This document shows positions 30,814 to 38,559 of a DNA stretch of 64,000 nucleotides, piece by piece (position 1 is the stretch's first letter; the number at the start of each line of letters is the position of its first letter). The notes below the pieces were generated by a model that was not told the DNA's origin, did not search any database, and was given only the letters and a program-made list of their open reading frames with translations. Position numbers and translations under genes: made by a program. Location: IMG/VR virus record IMGVR_UViG_3300012922_000006, positions 1 to 64,000 of that record; one strand, 5' to 3'. The DNA comes from a virus.

Positions 30814-31919
30814 GTCGCCTCGTCCGGGCCGTCGCCCGGCCTGCTGACCGCGACCACCTCTGCGTCGATGCTCAGCCTCTTCGCGAGGCGGGGCCAGAAC
30901 AGCGCGTAGAACGTCCTGAACGGAGACGTGCGGATCAGCAGCTCGCGCGAGCACCAGCTGACTTGGGTATCCGCTTCCACGGCGCGGACCCCACCGCGCC
31001 ACTCGTACGCCTCGAACACGTGCACGACTCGCCCGCCGTCCACGTGCCTCGCGGAGAACACCTCCTCGAACGCGAGCAGCTCCACGTCGGTCTCCTCGAG
31101 CACCTCCCGCTTCACCGCCTGCTCCGGCGTCTCCCCGGGCTCCACCTTGCCACCCGGCAGCGACCACCCGCGCCCCCGCGTGTTCACGCTGAGGACGGTT
31201 CCGTGCGCGCCCCTTACGACGACGACCGCCGCGTGCGGGAGTTCCTGGACCCCACCGCGATCGGCTTCTCGCGCGCGCCGGATGCGCCGCGCCTCGACCA
31301 TCTTCAGGCAGACGTTCGCGACGTCGATCGCCTCCGCCTCGACGCGCTCGTCGCCCTCCGCCGTGAGCAGCTCCAGGAACTCCTCGAGAACGACGTCACG
31401 CCACGACGCGTGACCGGTGCCATGCGCCTTCTTCTTTTGGCGAAGGACGCTCAGCATGTAGTGCGGATCGAACGAGCCGAAAACTTCGTTGAAGTCGAGC
31501 GGTAAGTCCGTATGCGCCTCCGCGCCGCCGTACTTCGCGTCCCCCCGCCACCTGGTCTTCAGGAGGTCGACGAGGACCCGGAACTGCTCACCGCGCTCGC
31601 GGCGGCGCACGTTCAGGTCCCCTAGCGGAAGGTCGTCCGAGAGCACGCGCCGCAGCGCGCGCACCTCGTCCTGCAGCTCCGTCCCGCGCGCCTGCGCAGC
31701 GGTGAGGATCTCGAGGTACGTGCGGACGTCGCGGAGGATCGGGAGGACCGTGTCGCGGACCCAAGCGTGCAGGTCGCCCAGCACTCCCTCCTCACGGAGC
31801 GTGCACGCGACGGCGACGCGCGCGTCACCGGTGGCCTCCTCGACCTTCGCGAGCCACGCCGCTCCACGCTTCTTCTCCTCCTCGCGCGCCCGCTCCGCCA
31901 CGTCTTCTTGCTCGCTCAT
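30810..31919 (-). CDS. MazG-like / Nudix fusion NTP pyrophosphohydrolase
   Basis: 369 residues. Residues 1-125 are helical (LREEGVLGDLHAWVRDTVL). Residues ~125-210 carry an all-alpha NTP-PPase pattern: EEFLE (179-183) then EAID (196-199), the EExxE...ExxD metal site of MazG/dUTPase-like enzymes. Residues ~228-350 are a Nudix domain with GKVEPGETPEQAVKREVLEE (257-276). Both families hydrolyse NTPs or non-canonical nucleotides, so this would be a two-step pool-cleaning or dNTP-tuning enzyme. ATG 31919 has GGCAT at 10 nt. The last four bases overlap the next gene. Confidence 0.8.
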   Translation of the reverse strand: MSEQEDVAERAREEEKKRGAAWLAKVEEATGDARVAVACTLREEGVLGDLHAWVRDTVLPILRDVRTYLEILTAAQARGTELQDEVRALRRVLSDDLPLGDLNVRRRERGEQFRVLVDLLKTRWRGDAKYGGAEAHTDLPLDFNEVFGSFDPHYMLSVLRQKKKAHGTGHASWRDVVLEEFLELLTAEGDERVEAEAIDVANVCLKMVEARRIRRAREADRGGVQELPHAAVVVVRGAHGTVLSVNTRGRGWSLPGGKVEPGETPEQAVKREVLEETDVELLAFEEVFSARHVDGGRVVHVFEAYEWRGGVRAVEADTQVSWCSRELLIRTSPFRTFYALFWPRLAKRLSIDAEVVAVSRPGDGPDEAT

Positions 31920-32362
31920 GCCCCCTCCGATGCCGCGTCGATCCACTCCAGCGGACCGTCCTGGACCGAGGAGTACTCGTCCCGGTCGACCTCCTCGAAC
32001 GCGCCGTCCCTCAGCATGTACACGTGGGCATCCCCCGGCCCTCGCCCACCGAAGTTGTCGCCGCACAGCCGGCCGTTGGTGAACGAGAAGAAGTTGCGGG
32101 GGCAGTCCGCGAACGTGACCGCGATCGGGTGGGGGAAGGCCCGGTCGACCCACCACGTGCGGTGCGGCGTCGCGACCGCGTACCTCGACGGGAGCACCAC
32201 GGTGACCGCGTCGGGACCACGCTCGTAGAACCGCACCGCGGGATCCGTAACGGAATACTCAAGACACTTCGCGCGCATGACGACGTGCTCGAGGGTCGGA
32301 CCCACCATGACGTGCTCGGGGTGCCCGTGGGGGATGAACAGGAAGTAGGAGGAGTCGCTCAT
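31916..32362 (-). CDS. hypothetical protein
   Basis: 148 residues. MSDSSYFLFIPHGHPEHVMV, FADCPRNFFSFTNGRLCGDN, HVYMLRDGAFEEVDRDEYSS. Alpha/beta, no recognised motif. GGCAT 10 nt upstream of ATG 32362 and palindrome copy 8 at 28 nt. Overlaps the MazG-Nudix gene by ATGA. Confidence 0.5.
   Translation of the reverse strand: MSDSSYFLFIPHGHPEHVMVGPTLEHVVMRAKCLEYSVTDPAVRFYERGPDAVTVVLPSRYAVATPHRTWWVDRAFPHPIAVTFADCPRNFFSFTNGRLCGDNFGGRGPGDAHVYMLRDGAFEEVDRDEYSSVQDGPLEWIDAASEGA
31930..31934 (-). promoter_or_regulatory. GGCAT start-proximal motif
   Basis: GGCAT, 10-nt spacer, ATG 31919. Confidence 0.55.
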
Positions 32363-32372
32363 GCCCCCGCGG

Positions 32373-32377
32373 ATGCC
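32373..32377 (-). promoter_or_regulatory. GGCAT start-proximal motif
   Basis: GGCAT, 10-nt spacer, ATG 32362; palindrome copy 8 begins 12 nt further upstream. Confidence 0.6.
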
Positions 32378-32389
32378 GGGCTCCCCCCG

Positions 32390-32411
32390 AGTCGAGGCCC
32401 GGGCCTCGACT
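32390..32411. repeat. palindromic element copy 8
   Basis: Perfect copy between genes. Its end overlaps the stop codon of the 32411-32761 gene. It lies 12 nt upstream of a GGCAT box, almost the same layout as copy 1. Confidence 0.95.
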
Positions 32412-32761
32412 CAGTCCTGGTCGACGCGCTCGCCGAACAGGTAGAGGGGCGGCGACCTGCGGTCCACGTAGTCGAACTGGTCGAGCGCGAACTGCGCGAG
32501 CAGGCCCCGCGCGACGAGGTCGAAGGCGACGTCGGCCACGAGCGACCCCGAGACGACACGGCGCCTGTAGTCCGCCTGGAACGAGTAGAGGCGCGCGCCG
32601 GCGGCGCTCAGCGGGGCGAGGAGGGCCGCGGCCGGGATGCCCGACGTCTGCGGCGACGCGCGGTACGGCGTCGCCTGCGCGTCGATCACGAACTTCCCGT
32701 CGCGGGTCCGCGCCGCGGCCTGCGCGACGAGGACTGCGACGGAGGCGGCGTCGAAGGGCAT
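32411..32761 (-). CDS. hypothetical protein
   Basis: 116 residues (MPFDAASV, LVAQAAARTRDGKFVIDAQA, QFALDQFDYVDRRSPPLYLF). ATG 32761 is preceded by TAGGAT 7 nt upstream, a leaderless-type arrangement with no Shine-Dalgarno. Function unknown. Confidence 0.5.
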   Translation of the reverse strand: MPFDAASVAVLVAQAAARTRDGKFVIDAQATPYRASPQTSGIPAAALLAPLSAAGARLYSFQADYRRRVVSGSLVADVAFDLVARGLLAQFALDQFDYVDRRSPPLYLFGERVDQD

Positions 32762-32771
32762 GGAGGAGATC

Positions 32772-33005
32772 CTACTTCACTGCGTTGAAGACGCTCGACA
32801 GGCCCCCGCCGCAGTACTTGTAGCCGTCCGCGCCGCACACCGTGCACACGACCTCCCAGCCAGCGTCGTCGGGGCCCTCGCCGCCCTTCAGGACGCGGGT
32901 CACCCGGATCGAGTGCCACCCCCGGTCGCAGAACCAGCGCCGCCAGTGGCGCTTCTGCGGGGCCTCCTCTGGCGGCGACGCGCTCGTGCGGTACGGGTCG
33001 CTCAC
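32772..33005 (-). CDS. small zinc-knuckle protein
   Basis: 77 residues from GTG 33005. RHWRRWFCDRGWHSIRV, then WEVVCTVCGADGYKYCGGG: three or four Cys for metal binding. Function unknown. Confidence 0.5.
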   Translation of the reverse strand: MSDPYRTSASPPEEAPQKRHWRRWFCDRGWHSIRVTRVLKGGEGPDDAGWEVVCTVCGADGYKYCGGGLSSVFNAVK

Positions 33006-33298
33006 CCGTCCTCCAGCGCCCGCGAGGCGACCGCGCGGAACAGCGCCGCCGCGTCGCGAAACTTTAGCTCGCGCGACGACTTCGGGCCGAACGCGCGCAC
33101 GCGCAGGTGCACGTTCGAGGTGGAGACCACCAGCGAGACCACGTGCACGCGCCGGTCGTCGAGCTGCATGTCCCTCGCCTGCCGCGCGCACTCCACGAGG
33201 ACGGCGCGCACGACGGAGACCGCGACCTCGGGCTCCGCCGTGAGCGAATGGCGCTCGAGGACCTCCAGCATCCGGTCCTCCTGCTCCTGCTTCACCAT
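33002..33298 (-). CDS. hypothetical protein
   Basis: 98 residues. Helical start (MVKQEQEDRMLEVLERHSLT), then a beta hairpin (DRRVHVVSLVVSTSNVHLRV) and a C-terminal helix. GGCAT 10 nt upstream of ATG 33298. Unknown. Confidence 0.5.
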   Translation of the reverse strand: MVKQEQEDRMLEVLERHSLTAEPEVAVSVVRAVLVECARQARDMQLDDRRVHVVSLVVSTSNVHLRVRAFGPKSSRELKFRDAAALFRAVASRALEDG

Positions 33299-33308
33299 GC
33301 GCGGCGGG

Positions 33309-33313
33309 ATGCC
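33309..33313 (-). promoter_or_regulatory. GGCAT start-proximal motif
   Basis: GGCAT, 10-nt spacer, ATG 33298. Confidence 0.55.
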
Positions 33314-33317
33314 GCCC

Positions 33318-34076
33318 TCAGGGCGCGGTCGTGTCGTAGCGGACCGCGTACGCGTGGGTCCCGTTCGGCGCCGTGCTCTTCACGCCGCCCCACGCCGCGT
33401 TCAGCGTCGGCGACGCGTCCACGACCCCGTCCACGCTCACCACCGGCGTCCCCGAGAACACCTCGCCGACGGAGAATCCGTCGCTCGTCTTCAGGTCCGT
33501 CGTCCCGCCCGGGTCGACGTCGCTCGTCAGGCTCGTCACCGTCTCGAACGCCTGCGCCCCGTCGCCGACGTCGTAGGTGCCCGCGCCCGCGCAGCTCTTC
33601 GTGAGCGTCGCCGCCGACCCGTCCACCTTCGTCCCCTTCACCGTGAACACGACCGGGTTCACGCCGCCCACGCCCAGGACGATCTCCAGCGCGCGCCGCG
33701 GGTACGGCACCGTGAAGGCCGTCGTCACGTTGAGGGCGGCACCCGCCGCGACCTGCGCGTGCACGCTCACGCCCTTCGCCGGCAGGAGCGCGCCCGCGAC
33801 CAACACGCTCGTCTTGCGCCCGCCCTCGAACGTCTGCTCGCCCTCGATGGCCGTCCGCATGATGGCCTCGAGCGCGGCCTCGTTCGCGCCCTTCAGCGAG
33901 TGCGCCGAGAGCGCCCTCGCGCTGGCAGCGACGAGCAGCGCCGACGTGGGGGCCACCTCGCCGCCAGCAGCCACGATGGCGGCGACGTTGTCGACCGCGT
34001 CGTCGAGCTTCCGGCCGGGCAGCAACTTGTTCCCGTTGGGGAAAACGACGGTGTTGATCAAGTAGAACACGGCCAT
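33318..34076 (-). CDS. tail-associated protein sharing the fibre N-terminal module
   Basis: 252 residues. The first ~75 residues (MAVFYLINTVVFPNGNKLLP, RKLDDAVDNVAAIVAAGGEV, EAALEAIMRTA) match the N-terminal module of the proteins at 15470 and 18640. The rest is a beta-rich body with VVFTVKGTKVDGSAATLT. ATG 34076 has GAGGAG and also TAGTCT further upstream. It is probably a second tail/head appendage far from the fibre cluster. Confidence 0.6.
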   Translation of the reverse strand: MAVFYLINTVVFPNGNKLLPGRKLDDAVDNVAAIVAAGGEVAPTSALLVAASARALSAHSLKGANEAALEAIMRTAIEGEQTFEGGRKTSVLVAGALLPAKGVSVHAQVAAGAALNVTTAFTVPYPRRALEIVLGVGGVNPVVFTVKGTKVDGSAATLTKSCAGAGTYDVGDGAQAFETVTSLTSDVDPGGTTDLKTSDGFSVGEVFSGTPVVSVDGVVDASPTLNAAWGGVKSTAPNGTHAYAVRYDTTAP

Positions 34077-34125
34077 GTGGGTCTCTCCTCGTCTCGGGAA
34101 CTGGGAGGAGACTACCCGAACGCGG

Positions 34126-34368
34126 TCACCAGCGCCGACGGCGAAGCCACGCCCAGAGGCGACGCCACCACGGCTCCGGCTCCCGGACCCGCATCGTCGC
34201 CTCCACCACCCGCACCGCGCGCTCCGTCACCGTCCTGGGCTGCACGTCGCCCTCGAACACGCGCTTGCGCATGGTCCGCACGGCGCGCTTCGCGTCCGCC
34301 TGCGCGCGCTCGGGACCCCGGACGATCCTGCCCTTCATCTTACGAACGGAACGAGTGTTGGAGTTCAC
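34126..34368 (-). CDS. small basic protein
   Basis: 80 residues, Arg-rich (MNSNTRSVRKMKGRIVRGPE, ending WWRRLWAWLRRRRW). Likely binds nucleic acid or membrane; function unknown. Overlaps the upstream gene by 29 nt. Confidence 0.45.
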   Translation of the reverse strand: MNSNTRSVRKMKGRIVRGPERAQADAKRAVRTMRKRVFEGDVQPRTVTERAVRVVEATMRVREPEPWWRRLWAWLRRRRW

Positions 34369-34540
34369 TTGCTAACTTGTCCAAGTGCTTCGCAACTCGT
34401 TGCCATTGTCTCGAACCAATCGGACCCCACCGATCGATCACGATGTCGAGAGACGGAAACATTCTCCAAGATTCGAATGGTTCCCACCACCCAGGGTGGT
34501 ACGCGAACGTCTCGAGGTAAAAGCGCCCCCAGGGACTCAC
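34340..34540 (-). CDS. small hypothetical protein of lower GC
   Basis: 66 residues from GTG 34540 (GTGA overlap with the methyltransferase stop). Aromatic-rich (FYLETFAYHPGWWEPFESWR, IDRWGPIGSRQWQRVAKHLD). Local base composition is clearly less GC-rich than neighbours, suggesting recent acquisition with the methyltransferase. Confidence 0.5.
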   Translation of the reverse strand: MSPWGRFYLETFAYHPGWWEPFESWRMFPSLDIVIDRWGPIGSRQWQRVAKHLDKLASELQHSFRS

Positions 34541-35238
34541 CGCGACTGCCTCGGGACCACGACGCGGCCGAACGTCGAGAACACCTGCTCGAAGCGGGAG
34601 ACCGCCTCCTCCGTCACCCGCCAGCTCCTCTCGCCGACGAGCGGCAGCGGCGGGAGGTACACGAGGCAGCTCGAGTGCGGGGGCTGGTCGCGCTCCACGC
34701 CGTCGCGCCAGAACTTGAGGCGCTGCCTCGGGTAGCAGACCGCGAACTCGAGCGGCGAGATCGGGCACCTGGGCTCACTCTGCGTCGTCTGCAGCAGCTC
34801 TACGGAGAAGCACACGAAGACGGCCTGCTCGGTGCGGTGCTGGTACCACTCCCTGCAGAGCTTCGCCCACCACTTCCGCTGCGACGACTCCACCCCCATG
34901 TGGACGTGCCCCGGCTCCAGGCCGCACGACCCCGTGACCCGGCACTTCGGCTTCACGGGTCGCTGCCGGTCGTCGCTCAGGCCCCCCGGTGGGTTGAGCA
35001 GCACCCCCCTCGTGACCCAGGGCCTGGTGAACCCGTCGTCCTCGGCAGTGTAGTACCCGTGCGCGCCCACGCGTTGGTTCAGCTCCGGAGACGACGCGGG
35101 GTCGAGCGTGATCCCGCCCATGACGTGGCGCGCTGCCTCGATGATGGCGGTCGGCGTCCCGTACTCGGTGCTCGAGGACGAGTGCCTCTGCGCCACACCG
35201 TTCACCGCGTCCGGACCCTCGAATATCGCGCTTGTCAT
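34537..35238 (-). CDS. Dam-type adenine-N6 DNA methyltransferase
   Basis: 233 residues. ITLDPASSPELNQRVGAHGY and GVLLNPPGGLSDDRQ match phage Dam-type (PF05869-like) N6-adenine methyltransferases, with the DPAS and NPPG motifs. Later segments (KWWAKLCREWYQHR, FVCFSVELLQTTQ) fit. ATG 35238 has GGCAT 11 nt upstream. It modifies phage DNA, probably against host restriction. A second member lies at 62726-63268. Confidence 0.8.
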   Translation of the reverse strand: MTSAIFEGPDAVNGVAQRHSSSSTEYGTPTAIIEAARHVMGGITLDPASSPELNQRVGAHGYYTAEDDGFTRPWVTRGVLLNPPGGLSDDRQRPVKPKCRVTGSCGLEPGHVHMGVESSQRKWWAKLCREWYQHRTEQAVFVCFSVELLQTTQSEPRCPISPLEFAVCYPRQRLKFWRDGVERDQPPHSSCLVYLPPLPLVGERSWRVTEEAVSRFEQVFSTFGRVVVPRQSR

Positions 35239-35249
35239 AGGGGTCACGG

Positions 35250-35254
35250 ATGCC
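35250..35254 (-). promoter_or_regulatory. GGCAT start-proximal motif
   Basis: GGCAT, 11-nt spacer, ATG 35238. Confidence 0.55.
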
Positions 35255-35257
35255 GCG

Positions 35258-35458
35258 CTAGCGCACGAGCCGGCAGGCCGCCTTGTGCACGGGGCGCGTG
35301 CCCAGGCAGCTCGGGCAGACCCCGTCCGCGTCGAACAGCTCGTTCGAGTGCGCGACGCACTGCTCCCGCCGGGCCAGCTCGTGGAGCGTCACCCCCTGGC
35401 GCTCCGCCCTCCTCGCCCTCTCCAACGCCTCGTCGACCTGGCTCGGCTTCGCTGCCAT
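35258..35458 (-). CDS. small zinc-knuckle protein
   Basis: 66 residues. Helical start (MAAKPSQVDEALERARRAER), then AHSNELFDADGVCPSCLGTR with CPxC and a final Cys. Start ATG 35458 has GGGAGG 7 nt upstream. Function unknown. Confidence 0.5.
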   Translation of the reverse strand: MAAKPSQVDEALERARRAERQGVTLHELARREQCVAHSNELFDADGVCPSCLGTRPVHKAACRLVR

Positions 35459-35482
35459 GGCGGTACCTCCCGCCTCAGCCTG

Positions 35483-35487
35483 ATGCC
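35483..35487 (-). promoter_or_regulatory. GGCAT upstream of an RBS leader
   Basis: GGCAT 24 nt before ATG 35458, with GGGAGG between, consistent with a promoter rather than a translation signal. Confidence 0.4.
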
Positions 35488-35495
35488 GCGCGGCC

Positions 35496-37193
35496 CTACC
35501 GTGCCATCACGCTGGCGATCCCGCCCCGGCGCTTGCCCCCGGATGCCGCGCCGCTCCCGCGCAGCACGCCGAACTTCTTGGCCTGCTCGCGGCCGAAGTA
35601 GTTGGCCATCAGCACGTCGCCAGTGTGCCGCGAGGGTACGTAGTAGAGGCACTCGTCGACGAAGCGCTGCATCGCCGGGTGCGTCTCGCCCCTGCGGTTG
35701 TTCGGGAACGCCCACGCCCCGTTGCTCATCTCCACGAAGAGCGCCGGCACGCCGTGCTCGGGGTGCGCCTTCGTCCGGCCCGTGCAGAACCCCTTGATCG
35801 GGATCGAGAGCGAGCGAGCGAGCGCGAACTGCCGGATGAAGTCCTGCGCCTGGTTGTTCTCCACCGTGACGATCGAGTGGTAGCGGTCGTGCTTATCGAA
35901 GATTTTGTCGACGATCACCGGCCCGCTCCACTTGCCGACCTCGATGTCGAGGATGACCTTCAGGCCGTCCGGGCGCGCCTCGAACGTGAAGAAGGCAGTG
36001 TCGTCGCTCTCCTCGCCCGGGCTGATCGCGAGGTCGACTCCCGTGAACGTCGGGTAGCCCCCGTCGTAGCGCTGCACGAACGAGTGGACCCCGCTGTCGC
36101 GCGCCCTCCTCAGGCAGGCCTCGACGTACTCCGCCTTGCACATGGCGCTGCCGTCGTCTCGGCAGATGGCCCTGTAGAGCTGGTTGAACCGCTGCGGGAT
36201 ATACCCGAGCCGCTTCTGCTCGATCCACTCCGACGAGTACTTCTCCGGCCAGAGCGGCACCTCGTTGCCCGGGTCCGGGTCGTGCGCCACGAGCCTGCAC
36301 ACTGGGCTCGTGGAGTCGTCGTTCGCGGGGCGGAGCAGCTCCGAGTCCCACGGCTCCTTCGACGTCGAGTCGTCGTAGACCGTCACGTCCCCGTAGATGT
36401 CCATGCGCATCGTCGCCCAGCCGCCCTTCTCGAACGAGTGGAGGACGTCGTCGGGGTGCCACGGCGTGTTCGTCACCACGACCTTCGCGCCCACTGGGTC
36501 GAGGCGCGAGAGCACCTTCATGTCGAGCTGGAAGCTCGTCTTCTCGCGCTGCTCCTTCGTCAGCGTGTTCTGGTCGTTGAGGATGTCGTCGATGATGATC
36601 CAGTTCAGGCGCGAGCCGATGATCCGGTCCGAGTCGAGGCCGTAGGCCGTGAGGCTCGCGTCCTTGATGCCCGGCGGGCGGTCGACCGTGATGCTCGTCT
36701 GCGTCCACGCGTCGCTCTTCTTCCGCGACGGCACCAGGTGCGGGAAGACCATCCGCAGCTCGGCGCTCGTCTCGATGTACTCGCGCACGAGCGCCAGCAC
36801 CTTCGTCGCCTGCTCCTCGGCGGCGCTCACCACGGCGCCGCGCAGCTCCGTGTTCCGCCCGAGCATGTAGAGCGTCAGGCCCGTCGCGATCAGCGTCTTG
36901 CTCGCGCCGACCGCCGCCATCAGCACGCACCGGTCGTGCGCCATGATGAACTCGATCGCGACCCGCTGGTGCGGCGCCAGGCGCACGGGGAGGTTCGCGT
37001 CGAACCGGCGCATCACGAAGTTGAAGAAGAGGCACACGTCCTCGCGCGCCGCCTCCGCCATCGCGAGCACGCCGTCGCGCAAGTCCGCGGCGAGCTGCGG
37101 GTCGTCGCCCGCCAGGACCTCCGCGCCCGAGAGTCGAGGCCCGGGCCTCGACTCGTCCTCCACCCGCCCCTCGTGCTCGACCGCCCGCCTCAA
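35496..37193 (-). CDS. terL: terminase large subunit
   Basis: 565 residues from TTG 37193, which overlaps the upstream TGA; GTG 37166 is an alternative. ATPase domain: VLMAAVGASKTLIATGLTLY (~92) is a Walker A-like loop with an atypical GASKT, LNWIIIDDI (~195) is Walker B, and VVVTNTPWHPDDVLHSF follows. Nuclease domain: TFTGVDLAISPGEESDD (~385) and IVTVENNQAQDF carry acidic residues of the RNase H-like fold. It cuts and packages phage DNA through the portal. Palindrome copy 9 encodes ESRPGPRL within its first 25 codons. Confidence 0.9.
   Translation of the reverse strand: MRRAVEHEGRVEDESRPGPRLSGAEVLAGDDPQLAADLRDGVLAMAEAAREDVCLFFNFVMRRFDANLPVRLAPHQRVAIEFIMAHDRCVLMAAVGASKTLIATGLTLYMLGRNTELRGAVVSAAEEQATKVLALVREYIETSAELRMVFPHLVPSRKKSDAWTQTSITVDRPPGIKDASLTAYGLDSDRIIGSRLNWIIIDDILNDQNTLTKEQREKTSFQLDMKVLSRLDPVGAKVVVTNTPWHPDDVLHSFEKGGWATMRMDIYGDVTVYDDSTSKEPWDSELLRPANDDSTSPVCRLVAHDPDPGNEVPLWPEKYSSEWIEQKRLGYIPQRFNQLYRAICRDDGSAMCKAEYVEACLRRARDSGVHSFVQRYDGGYPTFTGVDLAISPGEESDDTAFFTFEARPDGLKVILDIEVGKWSGPVIVDKIFDKHDRYHSIVTVENNQAQDFIRQFALARSLSIPIKGFCTGRTKAHPEHGVPALFVEMSNGAWAFPNNRRGETHPAMQRFVDECLYYVPSRHTGDVLMANYFGREQAKKFGVLRGSGAASGGKRRGGIASVMAR
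37131..37154. repeat. palindromic element copy 9 (inside terL)
   Basis: 24-bp perfect palindrome (core 37132-37153) in-frame near the N-terminus of TerL. Confidence 0.95.
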
Positions 37194-37492
37194 AACCGCA
37201 CCCTGCCCGCGCCGCGGCACGCGGGGCACTCGATCTGCAGCACCCACTCGCCGGACCCGCCGCACTCGCGGCACCGACGGAGCAGGGGCAGCACGCGCGC
37301 GGGCCCGAGCTGCGCGCGCTTGGCGACGCGCACGTAGAACCGCGTCGTGCCCACCACGTGGAGGACGACAGCCAGGTCCTCGCGCATGGAGCGCGTCACC
37401 ACGAGGCGGACCTGCGCGAGCGTCGCCCGGATGACCGCGGTGCTCGCGTAGCCGCGCTTGTTCGGCAGGTCGACCAGCTCCGTCGCCGTCAC
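37190..37492 (-). CDS. DnaJ-type zinc-finger protein
   Basis: 100 residues from GTG 37492. N-terminal alpha/beta part (ELVDLPNKRGYASTAVIRAT) and a C-terminal CRECGGSGEWVLQIECPACR followed by GAGR, a two-repeat CxxCxGxG zinc motif like that of DnaJ. Sandwiched by 4-nt overlaps between the TerS candidate and TerL, so it may assist packaging. Confidence 0.6.
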   Translation of the reverse strand: MTATELVDLPNKRGYASTAVIRATLAQVRLVVTRSMREDLAVVLHVVGTTRFYVRVAKRAQLGPARVLPLLRRCRECGGSGEWVLQIECPACRGAGRVRF

Positions 37493-38055
37493 CGCGCGCG
37501 CCTCGCGGGCAGCGCCGGGAGCGGGGCCTCCACGGTGCGCGCGCGGTCGCGCTCCTCCAGCTCCCGCAGCGCGCGCTGGCGCTCCAGGATCTCCTGCACC
37601 TGCTCCGGCGTCAGGTTCCCGATCACGGGCATGATCGACTCGCTCACGCGGAACACGACGTCGACCTTCACCGGCGCGTACGTGCCCTGCAGGTTCGCGA
37701 GGATGTGCTCGTAGCGCGCGACCGCCGAGTGGTCCGGCTTCTCGACCCACGCCCCACCCTGGTCCTTCCGACCCGAGGCGACGCCGATCTGGCGCTTCAC
37801 GCGGCGCACCGCCTCCGCGCGGTTCACCTGCAGCGCGCCGCTCGCCTCGTCCTCGCGCACCCACCGCTCGCGCACGCGCCCCACGAGCTTCTGCGTGCGG
37901 TTCGGCGTGATCCCGAAGCGCTCCCGCATCGCGCGCTTCACCGCGGCGACCGTCTGGTGCGGCAGGATCGCGGCGACCGCCTCCTCCTGCTCCTTCGTCT
38001 CCGCCCGCGTGTAGACCGTCTTGAACGGCCGCTGCTTCTTGTTCTCCGGAGCCAT
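37489..38055 (-). CDS. probable terminase small subunit
   Basis: 188 residues. HTH-like N-terminal part (AAILPHQTVAAVKRAMRERF, ITPNRTQKLVGRVRERWVRE) and a C-terminal coiled coil (EQVQEILERQRALRELEERD). DNA-binding plus oligomerisation, directly upstream of TerL, is the usual TerS layout. The family is not certain from sequence alone. Confidence 0.6.
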   Translation of the reverse strand: MAPENKKQRPFKTVYTRAETKEQEEAVAAILPHQTVAAVKRAMRERFGITPNRTQKLVGRVRERWVREDEASGALQVNRAEAVRRVKRQIGVASGRKDQGGAWVEKPDHSAVARYEHILANLQGTYAPVKVDVVFRVSESIMPVIGNLTPEQVQEILERQRALRELEERDRARTVEAPLPALPARRAR

Positions 38056-38094
38056 GGCGCCTCGGAGTGAGGCTACCGCGGCGCGGGATCTAGG

Positions 38095-38559
38095 TCACGG
38101 CGAGCGCGGCTCGAAGTCCACGCGCTCCACGCGGATGCCCACCCGCTCGAGGAGCGCGAGACCTTCGCGGACCCGGTACTCGCGGTTGTAGACGACGCGC
38201 TCCACGCCCCCGAGCTGGATGAGCAGCTTCGCGCACGCGGCGCACGGCGAGTCGGTGCACACGACGACCTTGCGCGCGTACGCGTCGGCGCACTTCACGA
38301 CCGCGTTGGACTCCGAATGTACGCATCCGCACGATCCTGGGACGTCGCTGTCGCACGTGTTCGGGAGCCCGTGCGCGTTGCCGTTGTAGCCGAAGGAGAG
38401 CGTCCGCCTGAAGTCGTGCGTGAGGATCACACACCCCACCTGGAGGCGCCTGCACGTCGACCTCTCGGAGAGGTCGTACGCGTGGCGCATGAAGATCGCC
38501 TCGAAGGACGGACGCACCCGCTCGATCGTCGCGAACCCACTGCTCGGTCTGTCACCCAT
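38095..38559 (-). CDS. dCMP deaminase
   Basis: 154 residues. STCRRLQVGCVILTHDFR and LSFGYNGNAHGLPNT precede HSESNAVVKCADAYARKVVV and TDSPCAACAKLLIQLGGVER: the HxE and PCxxC zinc motifs of the cytidine/dCMP deaminase family. It converts dCMP to dUMP, the substrate of the ThyX-like enzyme at 10.5 kb. ATG 38559 overlaps the upstream gene by 8 nt. Confidence 0.85.
   Translation of the reverse strand: MGDRPSSGFATIERVRPSFEAIFMRHAYDLSERSTCRRLQVGCVILTHDFRRTLSFGYNGNAHGLPNTCDSDVPGSCGCVHSESNAVVKCADAYARKVVVCTDSPCAACAKLLIQLGGVERVVYNREYRVREGLALLERVGIRVERVDFEPRSP

Noticed and set aside
37194-37274. Longer N-terminal extension of TerL upstream of TTG 37193
   Set aside because: That extension lies over the upstream zinc-finger gene in another frame and has shadow-like composition (Arg/Val/Pro-rich); the TTGA overlap is the usual junction type here.
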